Below, one piece after another: positions 16,015 to 25,200 of a stretch of 60,124 nucleotides of DNA. The position numbers were made by a program, and so were the translations under genes. Source of the stretch: an uncultured Prevotellaceae bacterium (GTDB lineage: Bacteria; Bacteroidota; Bacteroidia; Bacteroidales; Muribaculaceae); the NCBI GenBank assembly GCA_900318645.1, contig ONLH01000015.1, forward strand, positions 1 through 60,124. Reading direction: 5' to 3'. The first letter of the stretch is position 1. Each line of letters begins with the position of its first letter. Below the pieces are notes generated by a model. The model had not been told where the DNA came from, did not search any database, and saw only the letters and a program-made list of their open reading frames with translations.

Positions 16015-17496
16015 ATGGCAAAAGAATTAAAGGATTTAACGAAGAGAGCCGACAATTACTCTCAATGGTATAACGAACTGGTAGTGAAGGCCGACCTGGC
16101 CGAGCAATCGGCCGTACGCGGCTGTATGGTCATCAAGCCCTATGGCTACGCTATCTGGGAAAAGATGCAGCGCCAGCTGGACGACATGTTCAAGGCCACT
16201 GGCGTCCAGAACGCTTATTTCCCCCTGCTTATTCCCAAGTCATTCCTCAGCCGTGAAGCCGATCATGTTGAAGGCTTTGCCAAGGAATGTGCTGTGGTTA
16301 CCCATTATCGCCTGATGAACGATCCCGGCGGCAAGGGTGTCGTTGTCGATCCCTCGGCCCGTCTGGAGGAGGAACTGGTTATCCGTCCCACCAGCGAGAC
16401 CATCATCTGGAACACCTATCGCAACTGGATCAATAGCTATCGTGACCTGCCCCTGCTCATCAACCAGTGGGCTAATGTCTTCCGTTGGGAAATGCGTACG
16501 CGCATGTTCCTTCGCACTGCCGAGTTCCTCTGGCAAGAAGGTCATACCGCTCACGCCACCAAGGAGGAAGCCGAGGCTAAGGCTATTGAGATGCTGAACG
16601 TTTATGCCGAATTTGCCGAGAAATATATGGCTCTGCCTGTTATTAAGGGTATCAAGACCGCCAATGAGCGTTTTGCCGGTGCTCTTGAGACTTACACCAT
16701 CGAGGCGATGATGCAGGACGGTAAGGCTCTGCAGTCGGGAACTAGCCACTTCCTGGGCCAGAATTTCGCCAAGGCCTTTGATGTGAAGTTCATTGACAAG
16801 GAGAACAAGTTGCAGGATGTTTGGGCCACCTCGTGGGGCGTATCCACGCGCTTGATGGGTGCTCTCATCATGACCCATAGTGACGATAATGGCCTCGTAC
16901 TGCCTCCGCATCTGGCTCCCATCCAGGTGGTTATCGTTCCTGTCTATAAGACCAATGACCAGCTTGATGAAATCAACAAGGTCGTTGAACCCATTGTGGC
17001 TAATTTGCGTGGTATGGGCATTTCTGTCAAGTATGACAACGCCGATAACAAACGTCCGGGCTTCAAGTTTGCTGACTATGAACTGAAGGGCGTTCCTGTG
17101 CGTCTCGTGCTCGGTGCCCGCGACATTGAGGCCGGAACTGTAGAGGTAATGCGCCGCGACACGCTCGAGAAGAGCAGCGAGCAACTGGCCGGTATTGAGA
17201 ATCGCGTCAAGGAATTGCTTGAGGAGATCCAGCAGAATATCTACACCAAGGCTCTGAACCAGCGTGAGCGCATGACTTACAAGGTTGATACTTGGGACGA
17301 GTTTAAGGAGCAGATTGAGAAGGGTGGCTTCATCCTTGCTCACTGGGATGGAACCGGCGAGACCGAGGACAAAATCAAGGAAGAGACCAAGGCTACCATC
17401 CGCTGCATCCCTCTGGATGCTCCCGAGGAAGAGGGCAAGTGTATCTATAGCGGCAAGCCCAGCAAGCGTCGCGTCATTTTTGCCCGCAATTACTAA
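16015..17496 (+). CDS. proS: Prolyl-tRNA synthetase, short archaeal/eukaryotic-like type
   Basis: A 493-residue class II synthetase. Motif 2 is visible in [21 protein letters not shown] and the substrate-binding [16 protein letters not shown] is present; the lack of an internal editing insertion and the C-terminal zinc-type domain (IRCIPLDA to the terminal FARNY) mark the type 3, eukaryote-like ProRS common in Bacteroidetes. It charges tRNA-Pro. Codon use is strongly regular, as expected for a highly expressed gene. Confidence 0.95.
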   Translation: MAKELKDLTKRADNYSQWYNELVVKADLAEQSAVRGCMVIKPYGYAIWEKMQRQLDDMFKATGVQNAYFPLLIPKSFLSREADHVEGFAKECAVVTHYRLMNDPGGKGVVVDPSARLEEELVIRPTSETIIWNTYRNWINSYRDLPLLINQWANVFRWEMRTRMFLRTAEFLWQEGHTAHATKEEAEAKAIEMLNVYAEFAEKYMALPVIKGIKTANERFAGALETYTIEAMMQDGKALQSGTSHFLGQNFAKAFDVKFIDKENKLQDVWATSWGVSTRLMGALIMTHSDDNGLVLPPHLAPIQVVIVPVYKTNDQLDEINKVVEPIVANLRGMGISVKYDNADNKRPGFKFADYELKGVPVRLVLGARDIEAGTVEVMRRDTLEKSSEQLAGIENRVKELLEEIQQNIYTKALNQRERMTYKVDTWDEFKEQIEKGGFILAHWDGTGETEDKIKEETKATIRCIPLDAPEEEGKCIYSGKPSKRRVIFARNY

Positions 17497-17521
17497 AGAT
17501 TGTTGAGTAAACGATTGCATT

Positions 17522-17558
17522 GCCCGCCATCTTGTTGATTATCAGCGAGATGGTGGGC
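17522..17558 (+). terminator. Probable terminator of proS
   Basis: GCCCGCCATCT (17522-17532) and AGATGGTGGGC (17548-17558) form an 11-bp stem with one G-T pair and a 15-base loop. It is followed by GATTCTTGTC, a weak T tract. Confidence 0.6.
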
Positions 17559-17665
17559 GATTCTTGTCTCGTTGCGCTTTTCCTTAATGGGTTGACTAAT
17601 AGGCATTTGACATTATTTATAGTATAAAGTGTGTGTGATTTGGTGAAAAATTGAGGATTTTTTTG

Positions 17666-17673
17666 TACCTTTG
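17666..17673 (+). promoter_or_regulatory. -7 box for the glycogen synthase gene
   Basis: TACCTTTG (17666-17673), with TTTG at 17639-17642 as a possible -33. The open frame could begin at GTG 17673, but that codon overlaps the -7 box, which places the real start at ATG 17706. Confidence 0.6.
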
Positions 17674-17705
17674 TGCCCAAATTTTCAATATTTAACTATC
17701 AAGTT

Positions 17706-19385
17706 ATGTTGGACTTACTGTTTGAAACTAGTTGGGAGGTCTGTAACAAGGTGGGCGGTATTTATGCCGTGTTGTCCACCAAGGCCAAGACACTCCACAA
17801 ACGATATAAGGATAACCTGATATTTATCGGACCCGACCTGTGGACCGAAGATAACCCGTCCCCGACCTTTATCGAGACACGCACCCCGCTTGCCTCATGG
17901 TTGCGCCAGGCTCAGTTACCCGAAGGGATGCACGTGAGGCTAGGGCGCTGGGATATCCCTGGCAAGCCCATCGCTGTGCTTGTGACTTTCGGCTCGCTCT
18001 ACACCTACAAGAATGCCCTGTATTCCGAGATGTGGAGCAACTACCGTGTGGATTCGCTTCATGCCTATGGCGACTATGACGAGTCCTGCATGTTCTCCTA
18101 TGCTGCTGCTATTGTCATTGAGAGCATTGTCAAGTGGAAAAATGACTCCAAGTTGAGGGTGGTGGCCCACTTTGATGAGTGGACGACGGGAATGGGACTG
18201 CTTTATGTCAAGACCCATCTGCCGCAGGTAGCCACCGTCTTCACAACCCATGCCACAAGTATCGGCCGCAGCATCTGCGGTAACGGCAAACCACTGTATG
18301 ACTATATGCAAGGCTACAATGGCGATCAGATGGCAGTAGAGCTCAACATGCAGTCCAAGCACTCCCTCGAGAAGGCTGCAGCCCATGCCGCTGATTCATT
18401 CACGACTGTGAGCGATGTCACTGCTCGGGAGTGTCGCCAGCTATTGGAGCGTTATCCCATGGTAACGCCCAACGGCTTTGAACAGAACTATGTTCCCAAG
18501 GGCGCCATGTTCACCGCCAAGCGGAATGCCGCACGTCAGCAAATCATGAAAGTGGTGTCTTGTCTCACGGGACAACACTACGCCGATGATACACTGATCG
18601 TTGCCACCTCGGGCCGCCTTGAGATGCGCAACAAGGGCATCGACGTCTATCTGGATGCCGTCTCTTCGCTGCGTAATTCACTCAAATTTGTGTCGAGCAA
18701 GGAGCGCAAGGTGATTGCCTTGGTACTTGTGCCCGCCTGGATGAAGGCGCCTCGTGTTGACCTGATTGAGAACCTCCATGCCGACAGTCCTCATCGCCTG
18801 TTCGACCCGGTCATCACACATTACCTCCACAACCAGGACAGTGATCCCATCTATAACCGCATCAATGCTCTGGGTTTCCACAACGAGCCTCAAGACAAAG
18901 TGACCGTCATTGACGTGCCTTGCTACCTGAACGGTAACGATGGCATCTTCAACATGGCTTACTATGACCTGCTGCCTGGCCTTGATGCCGCTGTATTCCC
19001 GTCCTACTATGAGCCCTGGGGTTACACTCCGCTCGAGAGTGCTGCCTTTGGCGTTCCTACCATCACTACCGATCTGGCCGGCTTTGGCCAGTGGGTACTT
19101 GACCGCTTCGGTGATGACTCCGACCGATACGGCGTGAAGGTGCTCCACCGCACCGACAGCAACTACGACGAGACCTTCAGGGCTATCGCGATGAGCCTGA
19201 TGAACCTGTATGTGATGAGCGACAAGGACAACCGCGCTATCCGCAATGCCAACCGAACGACCAGCAAGGCCGCCTCGTGGGATAATTTCATCGCCAGCTA
19301 TGACGAGGCCTATAGCCATGCCATCGACAGGGCTGCTCAGCGCATGAAGAACAGAATAAAAGACAAAACTAACAAAACAACATAA
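17706..19385 (+). CDS. Glycogen synthase, eukaryotic-type (GT3)
   Basis: A 559-residue glycosyltransferase. The start MLDLLFETSWEVCNKVGGIY has the G-G-I-Y donor loop of GT3 enzymes. The middle reads TVFTTHATSIGRSICGNGK, then EKAAAHAADSFTTVSDVTA, and the C-terminal half has PSYYEPWGYTPLESAAFGVP with the catalytic E-x7-E-type block. These match yeast and animal glycogen synthase (GT3) rather than bacterial GlgA (GT5). It elongates alpha-1,4-glucan, probably from UDP-glucose. The phosphorylase gene begins 18 bp downstream, forming a synthesis/breakdown pair. Confidence 0.88.
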   Translation: MLDLLFETSWEVCNKVGGIYAVLSTKAKTLHKRYKDNLIFIGPDLWTEDNPSPTFIETRTPLASWLRQAQLPEGMHVRLGRWDIPGKPIAVLVTFGSLYTYKNALYSEMWSNYRVDSLHAYGDYDESCMFSYAAAIVIESIVKWKNDSKLRVVAHFDEWTTGMGLLYVKTHLPQVATVFTTHATSIGRSICGNGKPLYDYMQGYNGDQMAVELNMQSKHSLEKAAAHAADSFTTVSDVTARECRQLLERYPMVTPNGFEQNYVPKGAMFTAKRNAARQQIMKVVSCLTGQHYADDTLIVATSGRLEMRNKGIDVYLDAVSSLRNSLKFVSSKERKVIALVLVPAWMKAPRVDLIENLHADSPHRLFDPVITHYLHNQDSDPIYNRINALGFHNEPQDKVTVIDVPCYLNGNDGIFNMAYYDLLPGLDAAVFPSYYEPWGYTPLESAAFGVPTITTDLAGFGQWVLDRFGDDSDRYGVKVLHRTDSNYDETFRAIAMSLMNLYVMSDKDNRAIRNANRTTSKAASWDNFIASYDEAYSHAIDRAAQRMKNRIKDKTNKTT

Positions 19386-19403
19386 CTACTACAAAATCCA
19401 ATT

Positions 19404-21956
19404 ATGAAATTTAAAGTCAGCAACACCAATGATCCTCAATGGAGGAGCATTACTGTAAAGTCCGAACTGCCGGGCAAGCTCAACAAGCTCAATGAACTGT
19501 CACGCAACTTGTGGTGGGCATGGAATACCGAGGGTAAGACCTTGTTCCATGACCTGGACCGCGATACCTGGCGTGCTACCAGCGAGAACCCCGTGAAGAT
19601 GCTGCAGCGTCTGTCCAATGAGAAGATTGAAGCCATCCAGGCCGATTCCAAGATGATGGCACGCATCGATAGCACCTATGAACTCTACAAGGAATATATG
19701 AAGAAGCCCTTGCGCAGCGACCTGCCGTCGATTGCCTACTTCAGCATGGAGTACGGCCTGTGCAATGCCATCAAGATTTATTCGGGTGGCCTCGGCATCC
19801 TTGCCGGTGACTATGTGAAGGAAGCCAGCGACCGCTGTGTGAGGATGACCTCCGTGGGTTTCCTCTATCGCTACGGCTATTTCACTCAGACGCTCTCGAT
19901 GGATGGCCAGCAGATTGCCAACTACGAGGCGCAGAACTTCAACCAGCTGCCCATTGAGCCTGTGCTTGACGAGAACGGACAGCAGTTGGTGCATGAGGTG
20001 CCTTATCCCGGCCGCACTATCTATGCCAACGTGTGGAAGGCCAACGTGGGACGTGTTACCCTCTATCTGCTGGATACCGATTTGGATCTCAACAGCGAAT
20101 ATGACCGCGAGATCACCCACAAGCTCTATGGTGGCGACTGGGAGAACCGCATCAAGCAGGAATATATGCTGGGCATCGGTGGTGTGCTGCTGCTCAAGCG
20201 CCTGGGCATCAAGGCCGACATCTACCATTGCAACGAGGGCCACGCCGCGCTGCTCAACCTGCAGCGATTGGTGGACTGTGTTGAGGATGAGGGTTTGACC
20301 TTTAACGAGGCCCTGGAAGTGGTACGTGCCACTTCGCTCTATACCGTTCATACGCCTGTTCCTGCTGGCCACGACTACTTTGACGAGGAACTCTTCGGCA
20401 GGTACATGGGTGGATATCCCGAGCGCCTGGGCATCTCTTGGCAGGAACTCATGGACATGGGCCGCGAGAACCCTGGCAGCGACGAGCGTTTCTGCATGAG
20501 TACCTTCGCTCTGAACACTACCCAGGAGAGCAACGGTGTGAGCTGGCTCCATGGCGAGGTGAGCAAGAAGATGTTTGCTGGTCTGTGGAAGGGCTATGCC
20601 CCCGAGGAGTCTCACGTGGGTTATGTCACCAATGGCGTCCACATGCCCACCTGGGCAGCCAGTGAGTGGAAGGTCTTCTACCGCGACGTGCTGGGCGAGG
20701 ACTTCCTCGACCACCAGGAGCTGGAGTCGGCATGGGCACCCCTGATGAATGTCCCCGACGAAAAGATTTGGGAGATGCGCATGATGTTGAAGCAGAAGTT
20801 TATCCGCTTCGTTAAGCGTGACTTCAAGGAGAGTTGGCTCAAGAACCAGGGTGACCCCACGCGTATCGCCAACATCGTTGACAAGATCAACCCCGATGCA
20901 CTGCTCATCGGCTTCGCCCGCCGTTTCGCCACCTATAAGCGCGCCCACCTCATCTTCAACGATTTGGAGCGTCTCAAGAAGATCGTCAACGACGAGCGTT
21001 ACCCCGTCCAGTTCATTTTTGCTGGTAAGGCCCATCCTGCCGACGGTGCAGGCCAGGGACTGATCAAGCGCATCATCGAGATCAGCAAGATGCCGGAGTT
21101 CTTGGGTAAGATCATTTTCCTCGAGAACTACGACATGACGCTGTCCAAGCGCCTCATTACTGGTGTGGACGTATGGCTCAATACCCCGACTCGTCCCATG
21201 GAGGCTTCGGGTACATCGGGCGAGAAGGCCGAGATGAACGGCCTGCTCAACTTCTCGGTGCTCGACGGCTGGTGGTATGAGGGCTATCGTGAAGGCGCCG
21301 GTTGGGCATTGACCAGCAAGCGTACCTATACCGACCAGGCTCAGCAGGACCGTCTTGACTCGGCAACCATCTACTCCATGCTCGAGAACGAGATTATCCC
21401 TCTGTATTTTGCCAAGAACAGTAAGGGTTACTCTCCCGAGTGGATCCAGTACATCAAGAATTCGATGGTTCACATTGCACCCAACTACACCATGTCGCGC
21501 ATGATGAGAGACTATTTCCAGAAGTTCTACTGCCCGCAGGCTGAGCGTGCCCACAGTCTCATCAAGAACAAGTACGCCCTTGCCAAGCAGATCGTTGCTT
21601 GGAAGGAGAATGTGGCCAAGCATTGGGACGACGTGCAGCTCGTCGGCGAGATTATGGGTAACCGCGAAGCCATTTCGGCCGGTTCTGCCGACATCAACGT
21701 GACCATGCGCCTCGACACTGCAGGGCTGGGACGTGACGTGAAGCTCGAGCTCGTCGTTTATAAGGAGGAAGACGGCAAGACCGACTTCTATCGCAAGGCC
21801 CAGTTTGACGTCGTGGCCGAGGATGGCAACATCCTGACTTATAATTGCAAAGTTCCTTTCCGTGAGAACGGTGTCTTCCGCTATGCTTATCGCGCATTCC
21901 CCTGGAATGACCTGCTTCCCCACCGCCAGGACTTCGCCTATCTGAAGTGGTTCTGA
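19404..21956 (+). CDS. glgP: Alpha-glucan phosphorylase (GT35), DUF3417-containing type
   Basis: An 850-residue protein. The N-terminus ([20 protein letters not shown]) is the DUF3417 segment of the short alpha-glucan phosphorylase branch. The body has [35 protein letters not shown] and the PLP-lysine region [20 protein letters not shown]. It releases glucose 1-phosphate from glycogen or maltodextrin. The residue after TSG is Glu where many relatives have Met; the Lys itself is kept. It is cotranscribed with the synthase and ends at a terminator built from a repeat module. Confidence 0.92.
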   Translation: MKFKVSNTNDPQWRSITVKSELPGKLNKLNELSRNLWWAWNTEGKTLFHDLDRDTWRATSENPVKMLQRLSNEKIEAIQADSKMMARIDSTYELYKEYMKKPLRSDLPSIAYFSMEYGLCNAIKIYSGGLGILAGDYVKEASDRCVRMTSVGFLYRYGYFTQTLSMDGQQIANYEAQNFNQLPIEPVLDENGQQLVHEVPYPGRTIYANVWKANVGRVTLYLLDTDLDLNSEYDREITHKLYGGDWENRIKQEYMLGIGGVLLLKRLGIKADIYHCNEGHAALLNLQRLVDCVEDEGLTFNEALEVVRATSLYTVHTPVPAGHDYFDEELFGRYMGGYPERLGISWQELMDMGRENPGSDERFCMSTFALNTTQESNGVSWLHGEVSKKMFAGLWKGYAPEESHVGYVTNGVHMPTWAASEWKVFYRDVLGEDFLDHQELESAWAPLMNVPDEKIWEMRMMLKQKFIRFVKRDFKESWLKNQGDPTRIANIVDKINPDALLIGFARRFATYKRAHLIFNDLERLKKIVNDERYPVQFIFAGKAHPADGAGQGLIKRIIEISKMPEFLGKIIFLENYDMTLSKRLITGVDVWLNTPTRPMEASGTSGEKAEMNGLLNFSVLDGWWYEGYREGAGWALTSKRTYTDQAQQDRLDSATIYSMLENEIIPLYFAKNSKGYSPEWIQYIKNSMVHIAPNYTMSRMMRDYFQKFYCPQAERAHSLIKNKYALAKQIVAWKENVAKHWDDVQLVGEIMGNREAISAGSADINVTMRLDTAGLGRDVKLELVVYKEEDGKTDFYRKAQFDVVAEDGNILTYNCKVPFRENGVFRYAYRAFPWNDLLPHRQDFAYLKWF

Positions 21957-21964
21957 TATCTTAT

Positions 21965-22018
21965 GCTCGCTGCGCTCGCAGTTTAGAGTTTAAAGTTTAA
22001 TGTTTAGAGAGGCATCCG
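21965..22018 (+). repeat. GCTCGC/heptad module after glgP
   Basis: GCTCGC hexamers at 21965-21970 and 21974-21979 are followed by GTTTAGA, GTTTAAA, GTTTAAT, GTTTAGA (21981-22008) and GAGGCATCCG. The end of the array forms the left arm of the glgP terminator. Confidence 0.88.
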
Positions 22019-22036
22019 CACACGGGGCCTCTCTAA
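22004..22036 (+). terminator. Intrinsic terminator of glgP formed from the repeat module
   Basis: TTAGAGAGGC (22004-22013) and GCCTCTCTAA (22027-22036) pair perfectly across 13 bases and are followed by TCTTTTTATC. From here to the tamB promoter (22037-22202) I see no gene, only the module-like GCGAGCATAGCGA near 22059. Confidence 0.75.
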
Positions 22037-22202
22037 TCTTTTTATCTAATCATGAATCAGCGAGCATAGCGATCTCTATGATACGACTTAGCGACTTGAC
22101 GGCTTTGCGTGAGATTATTTCAGGCGTGGTCGTGCGTGAGGTTAGTGACGGCCGTGTGTGTCGGAAAAAACGGAAAATTTCTTGTTGTTCATAAAAGTTT
22201 TG

Positions 22203-22210
22203 TATATTTG
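22203..22210 (+). promoter_or_regulatory. -7 box for tamB
   Basis: TATATTTG followed by C, 24 bp upstream of ATG 22235. It rules out the upstream in-frame start at 22109. Confidence 0.6.
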
Positions 22211-22234
22211 CAAGTTAAAACCGAAGCAGTCGAG

Positions 22235-25200
22235 ATGTTTGGCAAAAAGGGAAATATGTTCAGTAAGCTCGCCAAGTGGGCGTCGGCTGGCATTGTGGGC
22301 ATGATGGCAGCGCTGCCATTTGCCCTGTATATCCCTTGGGTGCAGAACAAAGTTGCCGATGCCGCTGCCGAGTATGCCAGCGAGAAGACGGGCATGGACA
22401 TCAGCGTGGGCGACGTGCGTGTGAGATTCCCGCTCGACGTCACTGCCACCGATGTGCAGGTCATTGACCAGAACGGTGACACGCTGTTCAAGGCCGACGA
22501 GGTGAAGGGTAACGTCAAGCCCGGCCCCCTGCTTGACAAGCAGGTCGAGGTCGATAACGCCTCGCTCAAGGGCGCCAAGAGCCAGATCAAGACCGATGAC
22601 GGCTCGATGGACCTGGACGTGGACCTGGACGATGCCAAAATCGACAAGGCCAAAGTTGACCTGAACAACAATAAAGTGGACGTGGGCAATGCCGCACTCA
22701 AGGGCGGCAAGGCCAAGATGAGCTATAAGCCTGAAAAGAAGAAACCCGAGCCCAAGAAGGAACCTAGCAAACCTTGGAAAGTCAATGCCGATAAGGTCAC
22801 TGCCGACGACGTGGACTTCAAGATGGACATGAAGCCCACCATCGATAAGCTGGACGCCAAGGTAGGCCACGCCGAGGCGAAGAACGTGAAGGTCGATACC
22901 GACAAGCAGACCGTCGATGTGGACGAGCTGAATGTCGATAAGGCCGATGTCAACTACGAGCACCCCAGCGAGAAGGACGCTAAGCAATACAGCAAGGACC
23001 ATCCCATGCCCAAGCAGGAGCCCAAGGCCGACGGCGAGGACAAGCCCTGGAAGGTCAAGGCGGGCAAGGTGCGTCTCAACGACAGCAAGGGCCGCTATGC
23101 CCAGACGGGCAAGAAACCCAATAAGCCCGGCACCACGCTCGACCCCGACAACATCGAGGTGAAGGACGTCAATGCCGCCGTCGATGACTTTGAGTATGAC
23201 GGCGAGAACCTGAAGGTGCCCGTCAAACACCTCAGCGGCAAGGAGCGCAGCGGCCTGGAAGTGATGGATGCCAGCGGCACTGTCAATAAGAACAAGAACG
23301 GCCTGGACCTCAACGATGTGAAGCTCAAGACCAAGGGTAGCGACATCAAGATGGATGCCCACGTTGACCAGGATATGCTTGACGGCAAGCCCAACGGCAA
23401 AGCCTCGATTGACACCGACAGCAAGGTGGACCTCAACGAGGTCGAGAAACTCGTTCCCGATGCCCGCAAGGCCCTGAAGGACATTCCCCATAACAAACCC
23501 GTCAAGATTAAGGCCAAAGCCCGTGGCAATGACAAGCGGGTTGACATCCACTCGCTGGATGCCGACGTGCCCGGCATTGGCCGCATCAAGGGTAAAGGCA
23601 CCATCTACAACCCCACCGATATGGACCGCATGAAGGCCGACCTCGACACCGAGGTGGACCTACGTGACCCTAGCGCCCTGAACAAGATGCTGGGTCTGGA
23701 CGGCGTGAAGCTGCCGCCCATGAAGATGAGCGGTAAGCTGGGCAAGGAAGGCTGCCGATGGGTAGCCCGCAACCTGCGTGTGACGACCGGTGGCGGCACG
23801 ATGCGCGGCGACGGCTATTATGACGTGTGCCGTGAGGACTATGACGTGGATGCCTCGTTCAACAAGTTCCCCGTTAAGTCCTTCCTGCCAGACTATGACG
23901 TCAAGGATCTCACCGCCAATGTCAAGGCCCGTGGCCATGGATTTGACTTCACCGACTGCGGCTCCACGTGGACCGAGGCGACTGTCAACCTTGCCAGCGT
24001 GCGTTATAACGGCAACCATTATAGAAACCTTAAGGCTAGCGGCAGGCTGCGTGGAGGCTATGCCGACGTCTACGCTGCGAGCGCGAACAAGGGTACCGAC
24101 CTGGATGTCAATGCCCATGGCACCATCTGTGATGACCATTACGTCTTCACTGCCGACGGCAATGTGCGCGATCTGGATCTCAACCGCATGGGATTGTATA
24201 ACGGCGAGTGCAACGGAAAGACCAAGTTCCACGCCAATGGCGATATCAACCTGCGCACCCAGGAGTGGGATGCCGACCTGACGCTCTCAGACCTTGACTG
24301 GCGTCTAGACAGCAACCTGCTCGTTGCCGATGAAGCCCGCGCCATGCTGCACAGCACGCCGTGGCAGACCTGCTTCCTGTTTGAGAACGAGGACAACTAT
24401 GCCCACCTCAATGCCCCCTGTGGCATGATGCCGTTGATTGAGGACTTCCAGAAGACCGCTGCCGAGTTCCAGCGCCAGTACAATGACCGCTGGATAGATG
24501 TTGAACGGTTGAAAGCCCCCATGCCCCACTTCGACTTTGACATGCACATGGGAGCCGACGGTATCGTTCAGCGTTACCTGCAGCAGAAGGAGATGGACTT
24601 CCGCCACGTCAGCTGCGAGATCAGCCGCGACACCAGCATTTATGTCAATGGGCGAGCCCTCGGCATCAGCATCGGCCAGACCAATATCGACACTGTCACC
24701 ATCCATGCCAACGAGCTGGACAACAAGTACCTTGCCTTCAATGCCCACATGGGGAACCGCCCCGGCACGTGGGACGAGTTTGCAACGGTAGACATCGAGG
24801 GAGGTATCAAGGGACCAGCCATCGACTTCATGCTGCATCAGCAGAACATCAATCAAGAGACAGGTTACCGCTTGGGCTGCAATGCCCGTCTGGCCGACGA
24901 TGAGATCAGGATGCGCCTGTTCGGCAAGGATCCCGTCATCGGCTACCGCCACTGGACCTTCAACGAAGACAATTACCTGAATGTGGATTACCGCACGCGC
25001 ATGATTGATGCCAACCTCCACTTGAAGAGTGACAGCAGCAGTGTGGAACTGTTGACAACACGTCTACCGGGCGACAGTACCGAGAATGTGCAGCTTGTCG
25101 TTGATAACCTACGCCTTGAGGAATGGACCCGCATAGTGCCCATGCTGGACAATACCAGCGGCACCATGAATGCTAACATCGATATCAACTGGGACGGAAC

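Noticed and set aside
19500-21923. 807-codon open frame antisense to glgP
   Set aside because: It lies wholly opposite a clear GT35 gene; the open frame results from strong codon bias. Its translation shows no family motif.
22000-22194. 64-codon frame between glgP and tamB
   Set aside because: It starts inside the heptad module and spans the glgP terminator; no family is recognisable.
22142-23551. 469-codon open frame antisense to tamB
   Set aside because: It mirrors the Asp/Lys-rich codons of TamB and reads as low-complexity Val/Leu/Ile; there is no promoter or start context.
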